64,000 bases of DNA. Source: Crenothrix sp043729335 (GTDB lineage: Bacteria; Pseudomonadota; Gammaproteobacteria; Methylococcales; Methylomonadaceae). The notes beneath the pieces are model-generated. The model saw nothing but the letters and a program-made list of their open reading frames with translations. It was not told the origin of the DNA and did no database searches. Every line of letters begins with the position of its first letter. Positions within the stretch are counted from its first letter, which is position 1. Of this stretch, positions 17,702 through 26,960 are shown in pieces. The stretch is from NCBI RefSeq assembly GCF_043729335.1, contig NZ_JAYTLQ010000026.1, forward strand, positions 130,772 through 194,771, written 5' to 3'. Both the position numbers and the translations under genes were made by a program.

Positions 17702-18233
17702 GACCGGTTTTGAGTAGGGTTCGGGTTAGGTTTTTGTGGATAAATCACCTAGGCTTTTATTATTCAGGTGGTATGAAGTTATGCACAATTTATGTGGATA
17801 ACTCTGTGGATTACTCGTTTTAATGGCGCTCTACTAGGTGATTTTATTACAGTTTTGTTACATTGTATAAAAACGATGCAGCTTTGGATTTAATATAAAA
17901 TCAATGACTTATGTTTTTTGTTATCAGAGTAATAATGCAAAAGTCAAGCCAAAGTTGAATATTAATTTTTCTGTGTATAATTCCATGACCTGTATTGCTA
18001 TTGTACCTTAATACCACTGACTTTTCTGGTTAAACGCCTTGGTTTGAGGGACTACTTTACGGGACATCCGTCCGCCTTGAGCTTGTCGAAGGGTTTTGTT
18101 GTTCATGGTTCGACAAGCTCACCACGAACGGTTTTTTAAAAAATTGGCCGACAAATCATTATTGACTGAGTACTAGCCTCTCTTTTTAAAAGAGGCTGAG
18201 CGATTACCTTCAATTCCTGTTCTATTTTACTTA
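17702..18233. other. Spacer with DnaA-box-like words and a palindromic repeat
   Basis: This 530-bp non-coding region lies upstream of the SemiSWEET gene and downstream of rapA. It contains short words resembling DnaA boxes (ttatgtggataa, about 17788-17799; tttttgtggataa, about 17731-17743). They are few, and no 13-mer array is seen. The dispersed palindrome at 18078-18121 and the hairpin agcctct/agaggct at 18175-18197 also lie here. Confidence 0.4.
18078..18121. repeat. Dispersed palindromic repeat (TTCGACAAGCTCA type)
   Basis: A perfect 13-bp inverted repeat, tgagcttgtcgaa and ttcgacaagctca, is separated by 18 nt and flanked by gtccg and cacgaacggt. A related, diverged unit lies at 24430-24460. 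It is typical of REP-like intergenic elements. Confidence 0.6.
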
Positions 18234-21059
18234 TCAGCTAGTAATAATAAAGCGCACTGCATCCAGTCGCAGTTGTGCCGCTTGAATATGCTCATGGGCC
18301 AGCATGGTCATATCTTTGAGCTGTTCAATTTCTTCAGTTTTAATAGACGGGTTTACTTTTTGTAGTCTCACTAAGCGTTTAATTTCAGCACTCAGTGATG
18401 CCAGCATGGTATTGGTCGCTTCGCTAATAACACTTTGCATATCCGTTCTCGCGTGCTGTTCAGCAACATTTAAAATGGCACTGATTAAAGCACGTTGTTT
18501 ATTGAGGAAAGCAACAATCTGTGATTTATCGAAATGTGTGCCGGTGTCTCGTAAACTGTCATGACTAAAAGTGGCGCTAAGGTTTTTCTGGGTTTGATCA
18601 ATTAATACCCGAATGGGCGTATGCGGTAAAAAGCGACCGATTTGTAATTCGGCAGGCGCACTACACTCGACTATAAACAAGCATTCCAGTAAAAATTGTC
18701 CGGCTTTAAGCTGTGGATCTCTGACGACACTGATGGTCGCGTTACCGGTTTCGCTGGATAGCACCAGTTCCATTGAGGCTGTGACCAATGGATGTTCCCA
18801 GGTGATAAACTGTAATTCTTCGCGTGCCAACGCACAGGCACGGTTGTCGGTTACCGTCATGCCATCTTCAGAAAGTTCTGGAAAATGCGCGACGCGTAAA
18901 TGATCGCTAGGGCGAATTATGAAGCAATCCGGTGAATGGTATTCGGTGTCAACGCCGTAACATTCAAATAACTCTTCCATATACGGCCACAGTGCGCCTT
19001 CATGATCATAAGCTCTCAGCTGATCAATTAGATTGTCAGCGACATCCTTACGGCAGGAATTTAATTCCAATAAAGGATCACGCCCCTGATGTAACTGCTC
19101 TTCTATTTGAGCGTGCAAAGCGCGGGTTTTATCGATGAAAGCGTTGATTTCAAAAAGATCGTCGCTGTGGATTACCGTTAACAACTCATCACGCAGAACA
19201 TCTGCCACCGCTTGTGCCGCCGTGCTATTGTGGCGAAATGAGTCCAAGCCTTCGTCATACCAGCGATACAGAACAGCCTGTTCGGTGTTTTGCAAATAAG
19301 GGATGTGAATCTGGATAACATGTTTTTGGCCAATACGATCCAGACGCCCGATGCGCTGTTGCAGCAAATCAGGGTTAGTGGGCAAATCCAGTAGCACTAA
19401 ATGCTGCACAAACTGAAAGTTGCGGCCTTCACTACCGATTTCTGAACAGATTAATATGCGGGCTGCGCTGGCAGGGTCAGCGAAATAGGCGGCGGCACGG
19501 TCACGTTCGATAATCGTCATGCCTTCATGGAACACCGCAGAAGCGATGCCGGCACGATTTCGTAAGGTTTGCTCCAGATCAATAACCGTTTGCGCGTGTT
19601 TGCAAATCAGTAAGATTTTTTCGCCCGCCAGTTGTTTAACGTGCTCAACTAGCCATTGATAATACGGGTCTTGTTGTAGATCCTCGGTGTTTTTTTCGCC
19701 GCGCAAAGAGTAACCATATCGCTCGCGTTCGGGGAATCCTTGCACGGTTTGCCGGGAATTTCTAAATAATATGCGACCAGTACCATGGTGGTCGAGCAAG
19801 ATGTTCACTAACGTAGCACGGGCATCGGCTGATTTTTCCGGATCATCTAGATTTTTTAACAGCCCGGTGACATTGTCATCTTTCAGTAACTCAGCTAACA
19901 ATTGTTTGCTGTCATTGTTGAGGGGTTCATCGGCGAGCAAAAATTGCGTGGCTTTGGCCACCGGTTCAAAGCGTTTTTCCTCTTCGAGGAAGGCGTTAAA
20001 ATCGTAAAAACGATCTGAATCTAGCAAACGCAGTCTTGCAAAATGGCTTTCTTTACCCAGTTGTTCCGGCGTGGCGGTCAATAAAATCAAGCTAGGCGAG
20101 ATCAGTCCCAGATGCTCAACAAATTCATATTCTGGGCTGGCGAATTGTGGACTCCATTGCAGATGATGGGCTTCGTCGACAATTACCATATCCCAGCCTG
20201 CCAAAATAGCTTGGCGCTGGCGTTTTGGGTAGGCGGCGAAAAACTCCTGACTGGCAAGAATTAACTGCGCGTTTGTAAACGGATTATCGGCGCTGTATTC
20301 ATTATCTTCATCTGTTTGTGTGCCCGCTAATATGTTATTATCGCCAAGCTCTTCAAGACAGCGCGCTTCATCAAACACGCTAAAGCGTAGATTAAAGCGT
20401 CTGAGCATTTCTACCAGCCACTGATGTAGCAAGCTTTCCGGAACGATAATCAATACACGCTGACTTAGGCCGTGTATGAGCCGATGGTGCAAAATTAACC
20501 CCGCTTCAATGGTTTTACCCAATCCTACTTCATCAGCAAGCATCAGACGTGGCGCGGCGCGATTAGCAGCTTCATGTGCGATAAACAATTGGTGTGCAAT
20601 AAGCGATGTTCTACCACCCAGCAAGCCTTTTACAGGGGATTGTTGGTGTTTTTGCAGCCTGCGCCAGGTGTCGTAACGCAGTAAAAACCAGCTATTAGGG
20701 TCGATTTGGCCGGTAAATAACCGATCTTGTGGTTTATTAAATTGAATATGATGATTTAATTCAATTTCGTCGAGCTGAATGTCTACGCCATAAGCATCTT
20801 TGCCAAGGTAGGTAATTAAGCCATCTTGCTCTACTACGCTAGAAATAATGAATTTTTCTTCATCTGTAGACTCAATAGTATCGCCTACTGAAAAGCGTAC
20901 CCGTGATAATGGCGCATTGTCTATGGCATACAGCCGTTGTTCGTTGCTGGCCAGATACAGTACAGTAACGCGCTTGAAGCTGACTTCCAGAATAAGGCCT
21001 AATCCAAGTTCAGATTCGGTGTTGCTAATCCAGCGTTGGCCGGGGATGAAATTTTCCAT
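18234..21059 (-). CDS. rapA: RNA polymerase-associated ATPase RapA
   Basis: RapA is a Swi2/Snf2 ATPase that recycles stalled RNA polymerase. The 941-residue product has the family's N-terminal Tudor-like region (MENFIPGQRWISNTESELGL), helicase motif I DEVGLGKTIEAG, motif II DEAHHLQW, motif VI QRIGRLDRIGQ, and the long C-terminal RapA-specific domain. Length is close to that of the enterobacterial protein. It is transcribed alone, with a 270-bp AT-rich spacer upstream. Confidence 0.96.
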   Translation of the reverse strand: MENFIPGQRWISNTESELGLGLILEVSFKRVTVLYLASNEQRLYAIDNAPLSRVRFSVGDTIESTDEEKFIISSVVEQDGLITYLGKDAYGVDIQLDEIELNHHIQFNKPQDRLFTGQIDPNSWFLLRYDTWRRLQKHQQSPVKGLLGGRTSLIAHQLFIAHEAANRAAPRLMLADEVGLGKTIEAGLILHHRLIHGLSQRVLIIVPESLLHQWLVEMLRRFNLRFSVFDEARCLEELGDNNILAGTQTDEDNEYSADNPFTNAQLILASQEFFAAYPKRQRQAILAGWDMVIVDEAHHLQWSPQFASPEYEFVEHLGLISPSLILLTATPEQLGKESHFARLRLLDSDRFYDFNAFLEEEKRFEPVAKATQFLLADEPLNNDSKQLLAELLKDDNVTGLLKNLDDPEKSADARATLVNILLDHHGTGRILFRNSRQTVQGFPERERYGYSLRGEKNTEDLQQDPYYQWLVEHVKQLAGEKILLICKHAQTVIDLEQTLRNRAGIASAVFHEGMTIIERDRAAAYFADPASAARILICSEIGSEGRNFQFVQHLVLLDLPTNPDLLQQRIGRLDRIGQKHVIQIHIPYLQNTEQAVLYRWYDEGLDSFRHNSTAAQAVADVLRDELLTVIHSDDLFEINAFIDKTRALHAQIEEQLHQGRDPLLELNSCRKDVADNLIDQLRAYDHEGALWPYMEELFECYGVDTEYHSPDCFIIRPSDHLRVAHFPELSEDGMTVTDNRACALAREELQFITWEHPLVTASMELVLSSETGNATISVVRDPQLKAGQFLLECLFIVECSAPAELQIGRFLPHTPIRVLIDQTQKNLSATFSHDSLRDTGTHFDKSQIVAFLNKQRALISAILNVAEQHARTDMQSVISEATNTMLASLSAEIKRLVRLQKVNPSIKTEEIEQLKDMTMLAHEHIQAAQLRLDAVRFIITS

Positions 21060-21330
21060 TTATGTGAGGTAGATATGATTTTTTACTAGAAATTGGCGTA
21101 ATTATAAGCGGTAGGGCAGAATTATTCTGAATATTAACTAAAATTATCAATAGGTAAAATCGAAAAAGAGGAGTGTACGGCTATTGTGTACATTCAGGTA
21201 AACATGGAAGAGGTAATTAACTGCGTTTGTTAAGTTTGTATTCAGCTTGTATGGAATATTATCAACGTAAGGCTTTCAATCGATGAATTTAGATTTTGGT
21301 GACCTAAAAATGACACACTAAGGAAATATA

Positions 21331-21642
21331 ATGTTTATGAACAAAAGACTATTTTTAATTTCACTCACGGCCATTGCGCTGTTGTGCAGTACAGTTGGTG
21401 AAGCTTACAATCATGATGGCAAACACTCTGGCCGTCATAGTTATCGCAAGCGTTATCAGCAACCGCGTGATTATTACCCGTTACTTCCGCAATATCAACG
21501 CTCGCCTGTGCACGAAAGTGTAACCAGTGGTGTTTTGGGTAGCGTTTTAGGTTATGAAATTGCTAAAGACAATACGGTGACCAGTAAGCTTGACGCAACA
21601 AATGATTCTTATCTAGGGAGTGGTTTTTCAAAAAAACGATAA
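21331..21642 (+). CDS. Small secreted protein, relative of the glycine-zipper protein at 35.2 kb
   Basis: This 103-residue protein has a signal peptide (LFLISLTAIALLCSTVGEA), then a basic, His/Tyr/Arg-rich segment. A short block, SGVLGSVLGYEIAKDN, matches GSVVGSVLGYEIGNGH in the product at 35244-35567. The paralogue continues into a Gly-zipper membrane helix; here that helix is lost and the tail is polar (ATNDSYLGSGFSKKR). It may be a divergent or decaying copy. Confidence 0.6.
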   Translation: MFMNKRLFLISLTAIALLCSTVGEAYNHDGKHSGRHSYRKRYQQPRDYYPLLPQYQRSPVHESVTSGVLGSVLGYEIAKDNTVTSKLDATNDSYLGSGFSKKR

Positions 21643-21716
21643 CAGGCGTTTAAGTGCGCATCGTCCTGTTATCGTGGTAGTGATGGGGCTTTTAATATAT
21701 TACAGTTTAATGTTGA

Positions 21717-22364
21717 CTACTTAACTGCACCTTTCCAGTCGTAAGAATAAGTGTAATTTGCACTTGCGCCGTATAAAGCAACAAGATTAAAGTTAAAGCT
21801 GGCTAATTCCTTTACTTCAAAGTATCGAGTAGCTACGCCTTTAACTATTTTTTGGGTCATCACGGCTGTATAGCTGTATTTGGTATTTTTCCAAAGGCTA
21901 GTCCCACTTTTCTGTCCCGCTGCAGCAAGCCCTGATAACAGCGACCCTTGTGCATCAGTCATTTTTAAGCTGTAGGTATCGGGTTTAATGGGTGTCATGA
22001 TGCCATCAAACGTGCCTTCTGGATGATTCAGCTTAAACGGTATGGTTCCATTGGCTTTCTTTTGACCAAAGATATAGGTTGTCCGCCAAATTCCACTGTT
22101 AAGTCCCGGTGCAGAAAAAGGGACGTTATGCCCTAGGTAAGATACCCTGCCCGATATTGACAGTTTGCCCGACAGATTGATTGTTTTTTCCGCTAATGAA
22201 TATTTATTTTGTATACGGGGAGCAACTTTTCCCAGCACTAAGCCGTTTTGATCAGCAAAATCTATAATTTCTTGCGGTATGGTTTCTGCTGCGGAGAGTG
22301 AATTTGAATGGCTGTAAATAAGCGCAAAACCAAGTGACGCGGCTAAGACATTAATGTATTTCAT
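21717..22364 (-). CDS. Secreted protein of unknown function
   Basis: The 215-residue product has a signal peptide cleaved near SLSAAE (about residue 25) and no cysteines in the mature chain. It is rich in Ser, Thr and aromatic residues in alternating patterns, so a beta-rich fold is likely. No family is recognised. It is divergent from the cobQ remnant; the 350-bp region between them carries a perfect 8-bp palindrome that could be an operator. Confidence 0.65.
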   Translation of the reverse strand: MKYINVLAASLGFALIYSHSNSLSAAETIPQEIIDFADQNGLVLGKVAPRIQNKYSLAEKTINLSGKLSISGRVSYLGHNVPFSAPGLNSGIWRTTYIFGQKKANGTIPFKLNHPEGTFDGIMTPIKPDTYSLKMTDAQGSLLSGLAAAGQKSGTSLWKNTKYSYTAVMTQKIVKGVATRYFEVKELASFNFNLVALYGASANYTYSYDWKGAVK

Positions 22365-22713
22365 GGTATACCCCTAAGCTAAAAGAATTGATAGGCTTGA
22401 AAGCTAATGAAAACCGCCATAACAATTCGTTGGTGTGGTAATGATTAGCCTTATATGAGGTATGAAGCAGAATACGTGCCGTTATTTATTTTTAATTTAA
22501 ATTCAATTGCTTATGCTGAGTGGTAAAGTTGTTTTGGGGGCTTTATTTAAAAAATCCACGACATTTTTTGTCTGCACTAGACAAAATTTGTCTCAGCGAG
22601 ACTTTAAAGCAATAAAGCTTTGTTTGCTGTTTAGGCTTTACTGCATAATTCCGTTATATTGTGGCTGAAAAAATAGTCCCCACTCCCAATCCTTAAAGGC
22701 CAGTTAGCCATAA
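22365..22713. promoter_or_regulatory. Divergent intergenic region with an operator-like palindrome
   Basis: The arms ttttgtct (22566-22573) and agacaaaa (22579-22586) around gcact are followed by a third half-site, tttgtctc, at about 22587-22594. This arrangement of spaced identical half-sites is what a dimeric repressor or activator binds. It lies between the secreted-protein gene (left, minus strand) and the cobQ remnant (right). No riboswitch motif is seen. Confidence 0.4.
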
Positions 22714-23417
22714 ATGAAATCACTCGCCATTTTCGGAACCAGTTCCGATGCCGGAAAAACCACAGTTACAATGGCGTTATGCCGTATTTTTGCCGACCGT
22801 GGCATTAAAGTCGCCCCGTTTAAAGCACAAAACGTATCCAATAATTCGGCGGTAAGTAAAGAAGGACGGGAAATATCCAGGGCGCAGTATTTTCAGGCGG
22901 AAGCGGCCAGAGTAGAACCCAGTTACTGGTTTAATCCTGTGTTGCTAAAATCCTATGGCAGCAGTGCAAGTGATTGTGAATGGCTTGGTGTATCAAAACC
23001 AATCAGTGGCGACTTACTATGATGAGATTGAAACCTTGCAACAAGAAGTACAACGGGCATTTACCCGTTTGCAGCAAGATTACGAGCTGGTAATCGCAGA
23101 GGGCGCGGGTTCACCGGTTGAGCTGAATCTGATAGACAAAGATTTGTCCAACACGTTTATCGCCAAGACATTTGGCACTAAAAATATTTTGGTAGCTGAC
23201 ATTGAGCGCGGCGGTGTGTTTGCTTCCATTTACGGTACGCTGGAATTAATGGATCCGGTAATGCGCCGTAATTTAATTGGCGTGGTTATCAATTAATAGA
23301 CACTACCAGGGTTATGATTATCCGCAGTATCGCGAGGTGCAGATACAAGGTTTTGCCGATATGGTCGCTGATAATCTCGATATAGAAGCCATATTACGTG
23401 CTGTACAAGAGGATTAA
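22714..23417 (+). pseudogene. cobQ: Cobyric acid synthase CobQ, frameshifted and internally deleted
   Basis: Three pieces in three frames are recognisable. Piece 1 (from 22714) is the N-terminus with P-loop FGTSSDAGKTTV and FKAQNVSNN, losing frame near 22960 after NPVLLK. Piece 2 (to 23296) continues with QVIVNGLVYQNQS, EGAGSPVELNL and DIERGGVFASIYGTLEL up to GVVIN. Piece 3 (about 23294-23417) is the C-terminus: HYQGYDYPQYREVQ, then GFADMVADNLD. The whole glutamine-amidotransferase part between pieces 2 and 3, including the catalytic Cys, is absent. About 230 residues remain of an expected 480 or so, so it cannot make cobyric acid. cobU starts one base after the remnant's stop, so it was once an operon partner. 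Confidence 0.9.
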
Positions 23418-23418
23418 G

Positions 23419-23928
23419 ATGAAAACGTTATTTATCGGTGGAGTAAAAAGTGGTAAATCGCGTTTGGCTGAGGCGTATATTTTAGATCAGTACCCAAATT
23501 CTAAAAAACAGGGCAAGCCTTATTATTTGGCGACTACTGAGTTTATTGATGAGGAAATGCAAGCGCGTATTCATATTCATCAGCAACGTCGCCAAGATGC
23601 TTTTGTTACCCTTGAAGAGCCGATAAAGTTACTGGAGGCACTGCAATTTTGTACTCGACCTGTGTTGGTGGAATGTATATCGATGTGGCTAAATAACATG
23701 CTGTATCATCAAATAGCAGAAGCGGACATTCTATTTGAACTTGAGGCGGTGCTAAGCTTATCTTGTGATGTGGTGATGGTGCATAATGAGGTAGGTTTTG
23801 GGGTGATTCCTGATAACGCACTGGCTCGTCAGTTTGTGGATTTGTCCGGCAAAGCGGCACAAATGATGGGGAAATATTGCGATAGAGTATTTTTTTGCAG
23901 TGCTGGTTTAAAAATAACGATGAAATAA
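23419..23928 (+). CDS. cobU: Adenosylcobinamide kinase / guanylyltransferase CobU
   Basis: The 169-residue bifunctional enzyme phosphorylates adenosylcobinamide and forms AdoCbi-GDP in nucleotide-loop assembly. P-loop GGVKSGKS lies at residues 7-14. The IHIHQQRR segment supplies the His expected to carry GMP, and VECISMWLNNML and VHNEVGFGVIP are family signatures. The chosen ATG (23419) follows the cobQ-remnant stop immediately. It appears intact, so salvage of cobinamide could continue even though the neighbouring cobQ is dead. Confidence 0.93.
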   Translation: MKTLFIGGVKSGKSRLAEAYILDQYPNSKKQGKPYYLATTEFIDEEMQARIHIHQQRRQDAFVTLEEPIKLLEALQFCTRPVLVECISMWLNNMLYHQIAEADILFELEAVLSLSCDVVMVHNEVGFGVIPDNALARQFVDLSGKAAQMMGKYCDRVFFCSAGLKITMK

Positions 23929-24112
23929 ATATTTTTATTAATGAACTTTCTATAAAAAATGACAACTAATGGCAGTTTTTGCCGAATTTTTCGGATGAAG
24001 CCTAAATTTAAGAAAAGTCAAGTTACTGGTAATATTTAACTTTTTTAGAAAAAATAAATTTTTTTAATAAAATTAATTATCATTCAATAGACATAGTGTT
24101 TTTTAGATGTAC

Positions 24113-24303
24113 AATAGCCTCAGCTTTTAGGAGCTAAGCCGGTTGAAAAGCTGGTTTAAAGAGGGGGAGGAAGTAGTCGTGAGGCTATTAATAATAATAA
24201 ATAGATAAAAAAACTTTTTGAGTAGGCTTTCAACCATTGGTGTTGATAGCTAAATAATAAAAATAACAAAACTCAGAGTGCCCGCTTTATGCGGGCTTTT
24301 TAT
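24113..24303 (+). ncRNA. Candidate structured small RNA ending in a terminator
   Basis: A 10-bp closing stem, aatagcctca (24113-24122) with tgaggctatt (24180-24189), encloses an inner stem, aagccggt (24136-24143) with gctggttt (24150-24157), and a purine-rich loop (gagggggagg). A canonical terminator follows about 90 nt downstream. No start codon with a ribosome binding site fits. A 19-bp word about 25-45 nt upstream, at 24069-24087, matches roughly 11 of 19 positions of the Fur consensus, so iron control is possible. It matches no RNA family I know. The exact 5' end is unknown. Confidence 0.4.
24280..24303 (+). terminator. Intrinsic terminator of the candidate small RNA
   Basis: The stem gcccgc/gcgggc with a 5-nt loop (tttat) is followed by tttttatt on the plus strand. 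No protein gene ends nearby on this strand (cobU stops 350 bp earlier), which supports a separate short transcript. Confidence 0.8.
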
Positions 24304-24429
24304 TGCCTGAAGTTTTTGCAGTTACAGCATTTTCAGTAACGGTTAGTTATATTCGATGGAGTGCAAACCTAGGTTTGTACTCCACTGTAAAAATTAACAT
24401 TATTAACCCTATATGAAAACGCTGTAAGT

Positions 24430-24460
24430 GGTTCGTGCTTCGGCAGGCTCAGTACGAACC
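24430..24460. repeat. Dispersed palindromic repeat, diverged copy
   Basis: The arms ggttcgt and acgaacc enclose gcttcggcaggctcagt. The core (CAGGCTCAGTACGAAC) parallels the CAAGCTCACCACGAAC half of the element at 18078-18130. Confidence 0.5.
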
Positions 24461-24480
24461 GGACAGTGAGTGCTGTCAGT

Positions 24481-26835
24481 TTAGATATTCAATCTTATCC
24501 CTATCCAGCCCGCTCTAGGTGCGCCAGGCGATACAAAACGGCCATCATTGTAAGCAGAACCTAATACTGCTTGCGCTTGGCCATAAACGCCAAAACTGTT
24601 GTAATGCGTATCGAATATATTGTCTAGTTTGCCAAACAGTGCAAAATGTTTGTTGAGCTTATATTCTGCCGTGGCGTTAAATAATAGATATCCACCTAAT
24701 TTGGGTGTTATATTCGACTCATCCCCCCTGAACACGCGGCCGCCACTGTAAGTACCGTTAATTCCCAATGACAGTTTTTTCCATAAATCTACTCCGATTG
24801 AAGCTTTAAAGATATGTTCAGGTATGCCTGGAATTCTGTCGCCAGAGTTAACTGGGGTATTCTTTTCAGGATCGAGTGGATTTGGGTTGTCAAAACCATC
24901 TTGGAATCGGGCATTGAGATAGGTGTAGTTACTAGAAAAATGCCAGTCGATCGCAGTGAACAATTGAGGCATGTTGGCTGTTGCACCTGTTTCGATACCA
25001 TAACGACGAGCTTTCCCGACGTTATCGAAATAGCCTTCGCTTAAAATATTACTTCTGCTGGCATCGTGGCGAAAAATAATATCGTTGTGGTTAATGGTAT
25101 GAAAAAAGCCCAGATTCCATTTTAAATCGCCTTGGTTGGGTATAAAACGATTTAAATCGCCTCTGATACCCGCTTCCCAGGTTTTGGCAACTACTTGATC
25201 TAAAGGTGGGTCAGACAGAAAGGCATTCGGCAGTTTGCACATATCTTCAGGATCGGCACAACTGAGTTCCATAGGCGTTGGCATACGGGTTGATTCGCTG
25301 TAACTGCCGTACACGCCCAGGTTTTTCAACACTTGGTAAGTTAAGCCAGCCGAAGGATTGAGCCTTTCAAAGGTATGCGAGCCGTTCAGGTTTTTTTTGG
25401 GGTCGCCACTATATTGACTAATGTATTTGTCGGCCATACTGATATGACTGTAGTTGTAGCGTCCGCCGATAGTGGCAGTGAGTTTATCGGTAATGGAAAA
25501 ACTGTCAGTCAGATACACGCCAACGGTTGATGTGTTGGTGTGCAAGCGTACTTTGGATTCGTCAACAAAAATGCCATTTTGTGTTGTTCCGCGTGTTTTT
25601 GTTAATGTGCCAAGTTCAGTATCAGCGCCATAATGTACGTTGGAAAAATCATAATTACTGCCTACTGTTAAGGTATTTTCGTGGCCGAATAAAGCCTGAT
25701 TAAATACCGTTTGTAACGTACCGCCTTGGCTACGCATTTGGGTGGCGCTAGTATTGTTAGTCGCACCAATGATACCAGGAGGGTTGCCTGTCACCAGATT
25801 TTTGGACGCTATATCATTACCGTTAGCATCCTGAAGGCGATTGTTATCATCATCACAGATAAAGCCAGGCTGTTCTGGGCATTCACTGTAATCACTGTTA
25901 TCACCGTTAAAGGTGTGGACACGATTTTGGCGGAAATAGGCATTGCCACTAAGCTCAATATTATCGGATAAAGCATAGCTGCCCGCTAGTTCAGAAAAGA
26001 ACATGCGGGTAATGGTTTGGTCGTATTGGGTGAATATCGCTTTTCTATTTTGGGCTAATAACTGCACGGGCGCTGGTCCATTGCCGCGCAAATCATTGTC
26101 ATTGGCGGCTACAGTCAGGTCTAAATTACCCTTGTCATTTTGCCAGCTTAATGTACCTAAAATTTGTTTGGCAGTTGAAGGTGAAAAGTTGCGCCAGCCA
26201 TTTTCAGCAAAATTATGGACATCCAAAAAATAACCCCAGGTGCCATTATTCCAGCCACTGGTTAATTCTTCTGAATGCCTGTCCCAAGAACCGCCATAAA
26301 CTTCAAGCTGATGGCCAGGTGCTGAAAAACCGGTTTTAGTCCTGATTGAAATAGCGCCACCTAAAGTATTTAAACCGTATACGGGATTGGAGCCTGGAAA
26401 CAAGGCCATCGTATCAATTGCGCCTTGCGGAATTAAATCCCAATTAACGGTATCACCAAAGGGTTCGTTGAATCTGACGCCATTGACGTAAGTGGATAAG
26501 CCTTGGGGCAATCCCATAAGCGGGGATGCCACAAAGCCCCGATATGAAATATCGGGTTGCAGGGGGTTATTCTGGGCTTCGTTAACATGCACGCTGCCTA
26601 AATACCGATTCATATAATCGGCTAGGGAGATGGTTTGCGCTTTTTGCAATTGTTTAGAAGAGATTGTTTGAGTATTGGCGGGTATTTTTTCTGCGGAAAT
26701 AAAACTGCCGGGTATGGGCGTAATGCCCACGACCTCCACCTCACCAAGGTCAACCGGAGTTTGTTCCGTCGCAGCGATGCCCGTTCGGGATATTAACCCC
26801 AATAGCCCAAACGCTAAGCATACCCATTTTTTCAT
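24481..26835 (-). CDS. TonB-dependent outer-membrane receptor
   Basis: The 784-residue outer-membrane receptor has a signal peptide (residues 1-21, cleaved near GIAATEQ), a TonB-box-like stretch (DLGEVEVVG), and a plug domain to about residue 170 (NTQTISSKQLQK, PGSNPVYGLNTLGGAISIRTK). A 22-strand barrel follows and ends in the aromatic-rich IGIRLNI. The TYVNGVRFNEPFGDTVNWDLIP block is typical of receptors in the Fe-siderophore or other metal-complex class. The substrate cannot be deduced. No exbBD or tonB genes are adjacent. No cobalamin riboswitch is visible in its 100-bp leader, so B12 is not supported as the substrate. Confidence 0.93.
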   Translation of the reverse strand: MKKWVCLAFGLLGLISRTGIAATEQTPVDLGEVEVVGITPIPGSFISAEKIPANTQTISSKQLQKAQTISLADYMNRYLGSVHVNEAQNNPLQPDISYRGFVASPLMGLPQGLSTYVNGVRFNEPFGDTVNWDLIPQGAIDTMALFPGSNPVYGLNTLGGAISIRTKTGFSAPGHQLEVYGGSWDRHSEELTSGWNNGTWGYFLDVHNFAENGWRNFSPSTAKQILGTLSWQNDKGNLDLTVAANDNDLRGNGPAPVQLLAQNRKAIFTQYDQTITRMFFSELAGSYALSDNIELSGNAYFRQNRVHTFNGDNSDYSECPEQPGFICDDDNNRLQDANGNDIASKNLVTGNPPGIIGATNNTSATQMRSQGGTLQTVFNQALFGHENTLTVGSNYDFSNVHYGADTELGTLTKTRGTTQNGIFVDESKVRLHTNTSTVGVYLTDSFSITDKLTATIGGRYNYSHISMADKYISQYSGDPKKNLNGSHTFERLNPSAGLTYQVLKNLGVYGSYSESTRMPTPMELSCADPEDMCKLPNAFLSDPPLDQVVAKTWEAGIRGDLNRFIPNQGDLKWNLGFFHTINHNDIIFRHDASRSNILSEGYFDNVGKARRYGIETGATANMPQLFTAIDWHFSSNYTYLNARFQDGFDNPNPLDPEKNTPVNSGDRIPGIPEHIFKASIGVDLWKKLSLGINGTYSGGRVFRGDESNITPKLGGYLLFNATAEYKLNKHFALFGKLDNIFDTHYNSFGVYGQAQAVLGSAYNDGRFVSPGAPRAGWIGIRLNI

Positions 26836-26960
26836 GACTCACTCTAATAAATTAAAATGAGTCATTATAGTTAAATTAGATTGTTAGGAGGATATGCGCG
26901 TTGTAAAAAGGAAAAATTCCCAAGACGTAAAGCCTATGCTACCCAATAAATCTATTTTTT

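Larger units (their letters stand above)
23929..24480. other. Non-coding region holding a candidate small RNA and repeats
   Basis: No gene is seen. The left part is very AT-rich and contains a Fur-box-like word at 24069-24087. The candidate structured RNA at 24113-24303 follows, then a spacer with the palindrome at 24430-24460. On the right it abuts the stop of the TonB-dependent receptor gene. Confidence 0.5.

Noticed and set aside
17702..17800. DnaA-box-like words near 17731-17799, suggesting an origin
   Set aside because: Only two loose matches, no AT-rich 13-mers and none of the usual origin-flanking genes; chance in an AT-rich spacer is more likely.
24113..24189. The structured RNA as a cobalamin riboswitch
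   Set aside because: The conserved B12-box core (GCCACTG) is absent and the element does not precede a cobalamin gene in the right orientation.
24481..26835. TonB-dependent receptor as a BtuB-like B12 transporter because of nearby cob genes
   Set aside because: No cobalamin riboswitch in the leader, opposite orientation to cobU, and no distinctive BtuB motif.
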